From positions 868,001 through 932,000 of the forward strand of contig JAFEKR010000009.1 of assembly GCA_019022495.1 (NCBI GenBank): DNA of 64,000 bases, given 5' to 3'. The position numbers and the translations under genes were made by a program. Shown piece after piece: positions 45,846-57,029 of this stretch (the first letter of the stretch is position 1; each line of letters begins with the position of its first letter). The notes beneath the pieces were generated by a model that searched no databases, had not been told where the DNA came from, and worked only from the letters and a program-made list of their open reading frames with translations. The DNA comes from Epichloe hybrida (lineage: Eukaryota > Ascomycota > Sordariomycetes > Hypocreales > Clavicipitaceae).

Positions 45846-47362
45846 TCAATGCCGTTCATCCTTCGACCGGGGTTCCCGCCGCTCATTCATCCTTGACTGA
45901 GCCTCCTCCTTGACATCAAAGTCGACCCTCACAAAGATCCCATCTTCTTTGTTCTGGCTACTGTCGGCTCCATGTGAACCCGCAATGACTTCGTTCTTGT
46001 ACGTTGCCGTGTTTTCCCGACTCGCCAACATGCTGTGTTGCGAGCGTAGTCGCAGTGTGCTCATGGCGGCGCTCTTGGAGCGTGGACTCGTTCTTTGTAC
46101 GTATCTAGAGTTGCCTGGCTCGGTATGCGGACTCTTCCTGAGGACGAACTTGTCGAATATGGGCTTGATTCCAGGCACGGAAAGGGCGATGAGGGTCGCG
46201 CCGATCTCTGAGGCTTCGACGGCGAGCATGGGGTTGTAAGCCCATGACTAGAGACGACGAGGGTTAGTATTGTTCGGGTAATCGCCCGTTGAAGAGAGCG
46301 CGTGGGAATTCCCGGATGAAAAGAGTCCAGTAACAAGTACAAGCGCAGAATTCGTACCATGTCATTTTCCCATTGTCCCAGGATAACAAGTACAATTCGA
46401 GCAATGGAGATGCCAATAACACTAACAAGGGTTTTTTTTTTTTTCGAGTCAGAATTTTTGTTCCCTAATCACAAGCCAACATATAAGGCGACAAGACAGG
46501 AGAACTCACCCTACGCCAGGCAGGAGGATCAAAGCCAACTGCACCTTTCTCTTCTTTGGCATCTCCAGAATCCTCAACATGGCCACGGGGATACCAAATA
46601 ATAACAAATCACACACCAACGAAACCGAGGAATTCACGCTGTACACCAGTCCCCATTGCAAACATTTGTACTGGCCAGCTCCCGGCTCCCATCCATACGG
46701 CCACAATGCCGTGACAGGCTGGCAGTGGAAAATGATGAGAAAGAGTTGCGGCAAGTAACCTGCGGCGAGGAATCCTCCGACAACGTAGATGGAGGTCAAG
46801 AAGCCCCTGTGCATGCCGCAGATGCGATGGTAAAAGGCAAGACCAGAGACGCGGCACAGCAAAAGTGACGTCGTGTAGACTATGTGGGCGGCGAAATCGA
46901 GGACTTCTGTCAATATGACGACGTCCACGGGCAGGACATATTTGATGTAGACGAAGTGGCGGCCAGATCCAAGGTTGATGAGGTGAATGCATAGACAGGC
47001 AAAGACAATTAAACAAGCCTAGATTGGTGAGTCTTTGGAAAACACGAAAAGATGAGGGAGGTCCCTTGCAAATCATGTTGTGCTCCCAAGGGCTTATACT
47101 TAGGGGGGGAACAACGTACCAATGATATAACCGCCAACGCATCGTCATAGCCATACCTCCTCACAATGAAGGTTCTTGCTAAAACTCTGCCCAACACAAT
47201 CACAGACGTCAACATAGTGACGAACAGTATTCCAGCAATGGTAGGTGCGTCCTTGCTCTCCAACAAGAATTCTCTACTTGGCACCTCTGTAAAAGTTCCA
47301 TCCTTAAGGCCGGGGTCGAAGCTTCCATTGGCAAGTGCCCGATCAACGTCCGTCGTCATCAT
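45846..47362 (-). CDS. Pth11-like seven-transmembrane protein (fungal rhodopsin-type domain)
   Basis: This is a plasma-membrane seven-helix protein of the large Pezizomycotina family related to Pth11 GPCR-like receptors. Four exons, 47362-47120, 47018-46510, 46421-46358 and 46247-45846, join in frame to 405 residues. Hydrophobic segments lie at about residues 41-63, 75-97, 112-136, 153-178, 205-229, 239-265 and 279-297. Family landmarks are GYDDALAVIS after helix 1, LLCRVSGLAFYHRIC, FHCQPVTALWPYG, CLQWGLVYSVNSSVSLVCD and LPGVGVIGISIARIV across the second junction. The C-terminal 105 residues are polar and presumably cytoplasmic. No CFEM domain precedes the helices, unlike canonical Pth11. Ligand and signalling partners are unknown. 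Introns begin GTACGT, GTGAGT and GTACGA and all end TAG. Confidence 0.88.
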
Positions 47363-49274
47363 TCCTCAAATGCCGGCTTAGGTCGAAAGAAGAAGAAGAA
47401 GAAGTGGAAGAAGTAGAAGAAGTAAAAGTAAAAGTAGAAGTAGAAGTGGACGCCTATCTGCTCTATTTCCCGATGTGAGTAAATCGAATGCGCAGAGTCT
47501 AGTGTGTAAGGGATGAGTATAAGAATGAAGAATGGTAATTTGGCATGATGAAAGACAGGTTGTGCGCAAGGGACACGACGATTTTGAAACCAAAGCTTGT
47601 CATTGAACCGTATCTGTCTATATCACTGTTTTCCAGTCGGAGTGTGTGGCTCCGGTATATTCTGCGCACTGCGCTATTATTACTTAGCGGCTCTAAGCCC
47701 ACACACTCAAGTCAGGCCCATGCTGCGCTTCGGTATGTGTGTGAACGACAACTGGTTCAGACTCTTGCTAGTACCCGTAGCTGGTGAGAATGACATGGCC
47801 TCTTTCCTCTTTCGCTTCGGTTACTATCCATACTATCCAATACATATGCTCGGGTGGCCCGGCGTCGTGCTTGGCAAGGTTTGGTGGCAAGTGAATTTTC
47901 TCGTCGTCTGTGATCCGTAGGCGTGATTCGTTAAATTCGCCGTCCGTGGGGTCGTCATCTTGCAGAAGACCGAAAAGGCTCGTCTGCCATGCAGCGCGGC
48001 TATCATTACTCGCGCAAGAAGAGAGATGGGTGGTGGTGGAAGTTGGACTCCCGGCCTGGGTGGACACGGGGATGTTAATGGAGGTTAGCGTAACCGCGCT
48101 GGATGGGGATGGATGTGGCTTGCCGTCAATCCGGATTGGCTAGCGCAGGTCCATGGTCCAGGCTGCAAGACCAAGTTTGACAGTTTGACTCTTTAATGGA
48201 TAACTGGCTGGCACCTGGCTGGCACCTGGCTGGCACCTGGCTGGCACCTGGCCACTGTTAGGAATGAGCATGTATGAGGCCAAACAGCTGTGCTCTCCGT
48301 ATTCGCAACGTTAGTCAGCCACACTCTGCCGCAAGCGAGCCGAGACAAGACATGCAATGCAATGCAATGCGCAGCTCATGAACATCTGTAGACGAGGGAG
48401 GGGAAGTGAGACGGCAACGATCCATACACTTCCGTACATACTCCGTACACCCACTGTACACACGGTATGCTCAGGCTCCATGACGACTCTTATTACATGT
48501 AATCCGTAATTTGATCTGGTCGAAACCAATCCGAGTCAACCACCATAAATGTTATAGGGCAAAGGGTTATATATAACACAGGCATCCATCAGTCGATTGG
48601 ATGACATGTCGCCTCGCCTCGCCTCGCCTCTTCATGCTTTCATGCGCGTGAGCTCCGAAACTTGGCGGCACTCTTGTCATTTGACCCATTTCATTTCTTT
48701 CACCCCAAAGCCCCCCCAATCGATGCATAACTCGATCAATCCTTGCCAAGGACCTTCCTTTGCGAAGAAGCCCCATCTCTCAGCGTGTCCACCCACCCCC
48801 GTCCGCGAGAAGTCGCAACATGTGCCCCGTCGTATTATTCAATAGCAAGGATGGGCTGCAGCTCGTCATAGCGGCGTAATGCAGAGAGGGAGAGTGAGAG
48901 GTAGAGGGAGAGAGGAGAGAGGAAGACAGAGGAGAGAAGCTGAATTCTACAACTTAGCTTGGCGGTGGTGCATGCTGTGATGCACCACGTAATATGTAGG
49001 TATGTAGGCCCCAATTACCCGATTACATCACCCAATCACCACCATTCACCATTCACAATTCATAATTCACAATTTCCAGACGCAGCTCTGCATGTGTATT
49101 GCACACGTGGAGTAAGAAGACTTTTTATTTGGAGTCGTCAACTATGCAGCTAAAATGGGAAAAAAAGAAAAAATTTAATATCTAGCTAAAATGTCTATAT
49201 GACCAAATACTTGAATGATTAAAATGATTATATCTCATCGAGCGCCGGGTGCAACCAAGAAAGTTTGTTTCCTC
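47363..49274. other. Intergenic region, no gene recognised
   Basis: About 1.9 kb. It holds a purine-rich run at 47387-47450, an 11-base tandem repeat at 48204-48252, TTCCGTAC and TACTCCGTAC motifs at 48430-48448 and a GAGAG-rich run at about 48885-48937. No convincing reading frame. Confidence 0.5.
48204..48252. repeat. Tandem repeat CTGGCTGGCAC x4
   Basis: Four perfect copies of an 11-base unit followed by a partial copy, in non-coding DNA upstream of the Pth11-like gene. Confidence 0.9.
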
Positions 49275-52200
49275 TCAGGTTGACTTGTTCTCCTTACTTT
49301 CCTTCATCTTCTTGGATTCCGGCTTTGATGATGCCTTACTCCACTTCTTCACCCGGAACACATAGTACAAGAGAATTTCCATGAAAATGTTGAACATGAT
49401 GTATGCCCACATGAGGCCAAAATTGCGGATCCGCTCGCCCCAGAAGATGTTTGAGCCCGCCAGGATCTGATCAGCATTACTGGCACTGCAGTATCGGCAC
49501 TGAGAAGTTGCCTCTGGATTTTCGAGGGCTCCCGGCGCCTGACTCAGGAATGGTTGTAGATACTCGCCGCAGGTCGTGCCTTGCGGGGGATTGAACACGC
49601 TGAACTCTGTGTCAGAGCAGGTGATGTCCCGCCCGTGGAGTTCGGTTCCGACAATACCTCCAATCCAGTAGGTAAAAGGACTGACACGATACATGAAGAT
49701 CCTGAGAACATGTTAGCCCTGAATTTTTCCCAGTACAAAGACAAAGTTCGAGGTGAGACGTACCAGAAACCGGGAAGGGCTGTCGCGGTCTGCAAAACAC
49801 CACTGAAGATGATGCTCAGAATGACAAGTACGTTGACGATACTACCAGCGGTGTGCGAGTCGTTTACAGCCACAATTGTCAGGTGCGCAAAGGAGGAAGC
49901 GTAGATGAACAGCTGGATGACGAAAGCCAGCACGAGTCCCTGGCGGTCGGAGCTCTGAATACCAACGACGGGATAGTAAGAGGCAGCCCAAATCAGAATA
50001 CCTGTAAAAATTTGGTAGGGGATTTCGACGACAATGTTGGCAATAATGAAAGCCAGCCACGAGTACGCCTTGCTGGGACGTTCTCGAACCTCATACAGGG
50101 ATCGCTGGGAAACAAAGAGAGGTTGGATCTGATGAGACAAAGGTTAGTCATGTTTTCCGGGGAAGAAGAATATGCGAAGCATCTTCGAACAAGACCAAAC
50201 GTACCTGTTGAACAATCGACGAAAATATAGTGGTGAGCATAAATGTGTTGAAAATGACCGTTTGTGTGCCAGCCAGTGTAGGCTTGGCGTTGAAGAAAGT
50301 AAATCCAATAAATAGACCCGCAAAGATGCCCAAAGCGAGCTTCGCAAAAATGTAGCTAGGCATTCTCCAGTACTGCTGGAAAATTCGATGCGTGACGACT
50401 CGCAACTGCGTGCCAAAGGGCATGGCGTAGGCAGTGTGTTGCTGAGGCGAGTTCCCTTCAGCCGGAGCCTCGTGTTCTTTTTCACCATGGATAGACTCCA
50501 TTTCTTCCATGACAGCGGCTCTCTCGGGGCTGCCGTGCCAGACTTGATGCCAGTCTTCGCCCTTGTCATTCTGGCCCTTGTTTACAACTTCAAGCATGTA
50601 CTCCGCGGGGTTTTCCTTGTCATCGCATTTTCGTGCCCCGTTCTGCTCAAAGTAGTCCAACATGGTGCGCGAGTTGTCGCCAATGTTGCCAAAGTAAACC
50701 GTTTTTCCACCTTTGGCAAGGAATAGCAGGCGATCAAAGGCTTGGAACAAGATAGCGCTGGGCTGATGAATGGTACACAGGATAGCCTGGCCAGAATCGG
50801 CCAGCTTTCGAAGGAAGGCACAGATCGCCCAGGAGCTCTGAGAGTCCAGACCAGAAGTTGGTTCGTCAAGAAATAGTAGAAGCTTCGGTTTGGCCGCTAG
50901 CTCCACACCAATAGTGAGAAGCTTGCGTTGTTCGACGTTCAACCCCTGGCCAGGGACGCCAACCACGGCATTGGCAAAATCTTCCATCTTGAGCATCTTG
51001 ATGACCTCTTCAACAAACTCGAACTTTTCCTTCTTGCTGACAGACTTGGGCTGACGAAGCATGGCGCTGAATTGGAGACTCTCGCGCACAGTAGCGGTTT
51101 CCAAGTGCAAGTCCTGTTGCTGCACGTAACCCGTGTTGCGTTGAAAGCTGGGATCGAGAGGCTTTCCATTCACAAGCATGTCTCCGGTAATAACACCCAT
51201 AGTCGTTCTCTGGGCGAGTGCATCTAGAAGTGTTGTCTTGCCGGCGCCAGATACTCCCATAAGAGCAGTCAACGTGCCAGGTCTGACCCAGCCGGATACG
51301 TGATCCAACAGTCGGCGTGGCTCACCCTTGATCTCAATATCATACACCACATCACGCCAAGTAAAGATATCCTTGTGCGGCGCAAATGCCTTTACTTCGG
51401 TGCCATTGTCGCCATGCGTAGCCGTCTCATCGGGCGTGGCTGGTGCCTCATCGTTCTGAACTGGGTGAGTTTCGCCCTTTAGCAGATAGAAGGGAACGTG
51501 CCCTCGACGGAAAACGAGAGCTTCGGCAGTGCTGGATGTGGCCGAGTTCAATTCGACGGTGACGAAGTACGTGGCCAGGAAGAAGAACAAGAAGCCCAAC
51601 AGAATGCCAAAATTCCTCCACACATGCGAGTAGGAGTATTCGTAGTTGGTATAGATATGAGCATCACCGCTCACAGTGTACTGACCAGGAATTGCGCCAG
51701 CGATGGCACACACCCAAGAATCGCCAATGTTTGGCGAATAGGGAGGTACGATGCTAGAGCAGGTAAAGTCTCGATTGTGGAACTCGTTTGCTACCAGAAT
51801 CTCGAAACTGTAAAACACGGGGTTGATCCACCGAATCCAGCTGAACCAAGGATGCATCTCGGGAACCGTAATGGCGAACCCGGTGTAGTTGACCAAGGCG
51901 AGAACTAAAACACCTGACAAAGTCATAGCTTGCGAGACTGTTCTTGTGGCGGCAGCCATTGTTCGGAAGATTGCAGACATGACAAATGTAGTGACGTAGG
52001 TGATGAGGAAATACAGGAAGAATGGACCAGGTTGGCGTCTCAGCCCAGACAAGAAATACAGCACAACATTGAATGCGGCCGCATTCACAAATTTGACGGG
52101 GATGTCCGCCACTATTCCAGCTGCTGCTTCAGCAGAAGGATGATAGAAGGCGTAGGAGGCGTGCTTCTCAACCATAGGTCGCTGATCGTACAAGCCGGTG

Positions 52201-54034
52201 ATCTCAGAAATGGACGTCAAAGCGTTCATGAGAATAGCCATGAAGAGAACGGAGCCACGACCAAAAAAGCTGATAGTGGCGTCAGGTGTTCCAAAGAAGA
52301 GCGAACCAATGATGAGAGCCATGACAATGTTGGAGATTGCCTGCGTTGCAGTAGCCGTAATATCATTCCAGATCCTTTGATACGCGCGTTTGGTGCAAAG
52401 TCTGACTTGCATCCAGTAGCTGACAATGAATGGGGACTTGGGACGGACATGATCCGCCTGTCGGATGTTCTTCAGTTCTCTGAATCGGGCGAGACTCTCT
52501 TCCTGGCAGTTACCAGCAAACTCCTTGTCGTGTGCATTCATGTCGTTGAGCAGAGCCTGATACTCGGGGGACTGCCGCCACATCCGTTCAAAGTCCTCGG
52601 GTGTGCGAGGGACTTTGTTCTCAAAGCCTTCCCTAGCAACTCGCTCTTGAGGGTTTGTGACTGAGGTGAGGAAATCTCCAGTCGTCTGACGAGCAGGGCA
52701 GAACCAGCCCTGCTTCTCAAAATAGCGTTTGGCCTGGTCAGCGGGGCCAAAGTAGATCTGGCGACCTTCGTACAATACAGTTGCTTTATCAAACAAGTCG
52801 TAGATAAACTGACTTGCTTGGTAAATGGCAACCGCGTTGGCTTGGTGGCTTAGATTGCACGCCAAACGTAGCGACTGGACGAACTTGAGTGCAGTTGCAG
52901 AGTCAAGACCGCGAGTGCTTTACATGATGGGTGAGTAAGACGAAACGACATGGCAGAGCTCAAAAGACAATTTCTCACGAACCTGTTATCCCAAGCAGCT
53001 AACGGAGAGCCTGCCACGACCATCTCGGCAATACTAACACGCTTACGCTCACCACCGGAGACACCCCTGACGAAGTCATTTCCGACCTTGGTATTGTAGG
53101 TATGACTCAAACCAAAGACGGCCATGACAACCTTGGCGATATATCGGCAGTAGTCAACACGAGACATATTCTGGATACGGTGCCGAGGCGTACGGACCGA
53201 CACAGCAAATTCGAGAGTCTGCCCAACAGTGAGATGGGGGAAATGCTTGTCAACCTAATATGATGGATCAGCAGGCCATTCAAGGTTAGAACTCAAATGT
53301 TCATTTTCTCTCACCTCCTGATTATAGACCATCTCTCCCTTGAACTCTTTCATCATCCTTGTTTGTGGAATGCCATTGTAGTGAATGTTGGTATGTTCTC
53401 CGAGCTTCAGGCCTTCCAGCTCTCCACAAATAGTCTTGAGAAGCGTGCTGCATCCCGAGCCGGGGCGGCCAAGTACCATGAGAAGCTCGCCGGGTTTCAA
53501 AAGTCCATCGAAGCCATGAAGAATCTGTTTGTGCTGCTTCTTGTTGAAGCTGAAGAACTCGCCAAGCTTCAGTGGAGCCGTCACCATGGATCCGACAGTG
53601 TCTTGAAGTTTCAAGGCACTACCAGAGCCAAAAACGTCGAGATGCCGGTAAGAGACGCCCAGGGCTTTCTTCTTGAGGCCTTCTGCGCCCAGTTGTTCTA
53701 TGAACCGACGCAGCCATTTTTCGACGTCGAAGTCTCTGTGCTCGGGATCGAGGGCAGGATCGTTCTCATCAAATGTTTCCGATTTCTGGCTGTGGGAGGG
53801 ATGGGGCGCTAAACTGGATTGCCGCCGACGGGAGAGAACTGTAGCGATTCGGACTAGCTCGGATCGATTGATTGGGCCAAGATCATCGGATTCCGATCCG
53901 ACAGTGGATGGAGTAGGGACTTCGACAGAATTTCTACTGTGTTGGTGGGCGTCTCCTTGAGTGTTGGTAAATTTTTGCTCCTGGACGAGTGGCTCGGGAG
54001 CTACCCCGTCATCGTCATGACGCTCGACAGCCAT
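49275..54034 (-). CDS. PDR-type ABC transporter (full-length ABCG)
   Basis: This is a full-size ABC-G exporter of the pleiotropic drug resistance type, expected in the plasma membrane. Five exons, 54034-53315, 53254-52983, 52917-50205, 50128-49764 and 49701-49275, join in frame to 1498 residues in the reverse order NBD-TMD-NBD-TMD. The first NBD has the PDR-type Walker [10 protein letters not shown] (about 189-197) and the signature VSGGERKR (305-312). The second has Walker [10 protein letters not shown] near 885, a degenerate signature [12 protein letters not shown] and [16 protein letters not shown]. The Cys in the first Walker A in place of Lys is normal for this family. Many hydrophobic helices follow each NBD. 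The polar N terminus (about 1-100) is Ser-rich and may be phosphorylated. Substrates are unknown; members export azoles, phytoalexins or the fungus's own metabolites. Confidence 0.95.
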
Positions 54035-54372
54035 GATGGCGACTGGCGTCTGTCTGTGTAGGCACGATGGAGCTGAATTTGAGACCCTACTGTTATTATT
54101 GTTGGCGAGTTTAGCTTAGCTTGTTGGAAAGATCCGGTTCGTGTCAGGGTTCGTGTCAGCCAGTGCAGTAGGGACAACAGAGGAGGTCTACAGAGGAATT
54201 CCATTGAAGCTAAATACGAGAGAGAGAAGTGACTTGCTTATATATTGGTTGCCAACGGACCCCTCAGATCTTTGCGTCATCCGGCGGCTCCTGACGGTGA
54301 TTGTGGCTCCCAGGGACAACTTCAGGGACACTTCAGGGACACTTCCACACATGGGATTCAAGCGAACGTTCC

Positions 54373-54408
54373 GGTCACCACGTCGGTCACCACGTCGGTC
54401 ACCACGTC
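54373..54408. repeat. Tandem repeat GGTCACCACGTC x3
   Basis: Three perfect copies of a 12-base unit about 340 bases upstream of the ABC transporter start codon, so it could lie in its promoter. Confidence 0.9.
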
Positions 54409-55307
54409 GGTCGGCACTTGGCTTGGCGGCTTCTAGCACGTTCGGCATGTGTGTGTCCTTGGCTCCGAGCTCCGAGGCATCGCTTCATCTCAAAAGCCCG
54501 ACGTGGCCCTGCTCGCCCTGTTTGCCCTGTTTGCCCTGTTCTGCTCCACAAAGCGTTGCAGAAACACCAATGTGAAGGAGGCAATAATACATACAGCTGG
54601 TCCCGACTCGCCCCTTCTCCACCTTGTTATCTGTTGCCAGCTGTGCAAAGAAGGAAAGAGCACTTGTTGAGATGAGAATCGACGTGACACAGGCCTGCTT
54701 TGGCACCTGAGGCCGCCGCACCTCGCATGAAACTACAAAAACGTGCGCCTCTGAGCGGCAACTTGCACAGAACCCCTGACGCCCGGTTCGCGTTGCTCGT
54801 GTCATCGCCTCCCGAACTGCCGAACTCGGTCGACTTTGGTCTAGTTTGTTCAATCGGCCATTTGCAGGCTTCCGACCTCCGCCATCACCGCCATCACCGC
54901 CTACGCGGACTTCTCGCTCGCCGATGAGAACCCCGTAATATGGAGCAGGCAACGTTGTTTATAATTATAGTAAGTTGCATGCACGACTCATATCTGCCTG
55001 GTACCTCTCGGTTGTTCTCGGTTGTGTGCCGGAAGTGGCGGCAGCCCGCAGGCCGCAGGAGTAAGCGGACAAGACAAACTAGTACAGTGGGGGAAAGCGG
55101 CGGATGCACTGCACATTCAATTTTTAACGGATGCGCGGTTCGTTGTCCCGAGAAAGCCGTCTCCACTATTACGGAGTCTTCGGGATAGAACCGATAAATC
55201 AATCATGATACGGAGTCAAGCGCAGCGTTTTCCGGACTCGACTTATTTAATATTTGGTGTTCCTCTTCACTCACTTATTATTAAGCTGGTAGGTATTACC
55301 GCCCCGA

Positions 55308-55346
55308 GGTACCGCCCCGAGGTACCGTCCCGAGGTACCGTCCCGA
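55308..55346. repeat. Tandem repeat GGTACCGYCCCGA x3
   Basis: Three 13-base copies, two with T and one with C at the variable position, preceded by a degenerate copy. Each copy includes the palindrome GGTACC. Confidence 0.9.
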
Positions 55347-56138
55347 GCTGCTTGCTGATATAACAGATAGAGATCAAGCAACCCTCTCCTGCGTCACTTG
55401 GACGTCTTGACTGGCAGGCTTGACTGGCAGGTAGGTCTCCATCTTCACGAGTCATCAGCTGTTTGGGCAATGTAGTCTTCTCGCCTATTCTCCAGCTACC
55501 CAGGTTTTACAAGCTTCCTTGCGAGTGGAAGCGATTAGGCCCAGTGGGTCCAGGGTCCAGGGGACGGTAATAGAGGGAGTATTTGGGATGGCTTCGTTTC
55601 ATCATCAAAATGTTTCACGAGTCTATGTATGGTAGGGCTTCACGGTTCAATTGGGGGCCCCTGAACCAGACTGACTGCGAGCCTATAGTGATCATGAAGG
55701 CTGCAGAGCAATTACTGACTCGTGGTTCCAACGTACATAGGCAGCTCAGCTCATTCATTTTCTTGCAACATTTGATAATGACATGGGGTGTAAGCCCGGG
55801 TGGGCGCTCCAATGCGCCAATTCCATGATCAATGTTGACCAGATAGAGATCAGAGAGGTCGTAGAATATTGATCATGTGTTGTATACATAGCCTCGTTCA
55901 GACTACCCTGGGGGCTGCAGATGCTTTTGTCCGAATGCAAAGCAGCAGCCACTTGCAGCCATGGCAAGGCAAACTCACCAGACTCCGACCACGCCGTCAT
56001 CCCCCAGACCGGGCCAAAGGCAGATTTTACATATATGCTGCCACAATCGCAATCTATTCACATGAAAAAGAAAAAAAAAAGAAAGGAAAAGAAAGGAAAA
56101 GAAAGAAAAAAACATCGACGCAATGCAGCCAGTTCAGT

Positions 56139-57029
56139 CTATTTACTCAAAGTCGATTTCAGCGGCTCCTTGATGACCTTGGGCAACCCAGGAACCTTGG
56201 GGAACCCCAGCCGCGTCTTGCCCGTCTTGCTCGTCTTGCCCGTCTTGCCCAGCTCGTTGGCCGTCGTCCCGCTGCAGTTCTCGGGAGCACCGCCGCGCAC
56301 GTCGTCGCCGTCGTCGTCTCCGCCCCGGGCCGCGCGATCGTACAGGTCCTGCGTGGCCTTGGAGAACTTGCAGGAAAAGGTCTCGTAGTCGTCGCAGCCG
56401 CCCGTGTGCCAGCCGCCGATGTCGCCAATGACGTTCCCCTGCCTCGTCTTGGCGTCGTAGTTGGCGATCCAGGGCGCGCCGCTGGTACCGCTCTGCAGAG
56501 GGCCGCACTCGATGCCCATCTGGCCGGCCTTGGCCTTGTACGTGTCCGACAAGCAGTGGCGGGCGCGCTGCTCCCCATAGGCGTAGCCGACGACCTCGAC
56601 CGTCTGCTCGTAGCCCGCGTTGGTGACGAGCTTGTTGCAGCCGCCCGCCGCCTCCTGCGCGTGCACCATCTTGCCGTTGAACTTGCCCTTGCCGAGCGTC
56701 ATAAAGGCAAAGTCGACCTTCTCGTCATGGAATTTGTTCCACCTGGGGTTGACGTACGTCGCCAGCACCGGGTACGTTCCGTAGGGCGTCTTGCCGTTGT
56801 TGTAGCCCGGCGCGAAACTGATTTCCTGGCCGTCGGTGCTGAGGCAGTGCGCCGCCGTGATGATCATGTTGCCCTTTTTGCTGTCGACGATGCTCGCCGT
56901 GCAGTAGTGCTTCTTGATGTCATTGTCTTACAGAACTCCCACGGTGGGGATCCCATCGTAGAAGACGGCTTCGGCGGCCACCAGCGGCACGACGGCCGAG
57001 AGAAGAAGCGTCGACGAAGCGAACCACAT
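56139..57029 (-). pseudogene. Secreted V8/trypsin-like serine protease interrupted by one in-frame TAA
   Basis: One minus-strand frame from the ATG at 57029 to the stop at 56139 would encode a 296-residue secreted serine protease, but codon 34 (56930-56928) is TAA. Before the stop lies a signal peptide and propeptide-like start (MWFASSTLLLSAVVPLVAAE ... GIPTVGVL). After it the frame continues without other damage: CTASIVDS, ITAAHC with H61, VDFAFM with D106, and SGTSGAPW with S183, the full catalytic triad. The best reading is a nonsense mutation in an otherwise intact gene. An ORF from Met55 (56867) would lack signal peptide and N-terminal domain. The TAA lies inside GTAAGA, which resembles a splice donor, but no acceptor at sensible distance keeps the conserved CTAS segment. 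A sequencing error or readthrough are alternatives. Confidence 0.75.

Larger units (their letters stand above)
54035..56138. other. Intergenic region with minisatellites, no gene recognised
   Basis: About 2.1 kb. It contains the ABC transporter promoter (first several hundred bases), 12-base and 13-base tandem repeats (listed separately), TTACGGAGTC and TACGGAGTC motifs at 55169 and 55210, and an A/G tract at about 56064-56113. No reading frame is convincing. Confidence 0.5.

Noticed and set aside
56870..56990. An intron removing the in-frame TAA of the protease gene
   Set aside because: The only nearby GT-AG pairs are either about 20-30 bases apart, remove the conserved CTAS segment, or use a poor donor, so splicing is not a good explanation.
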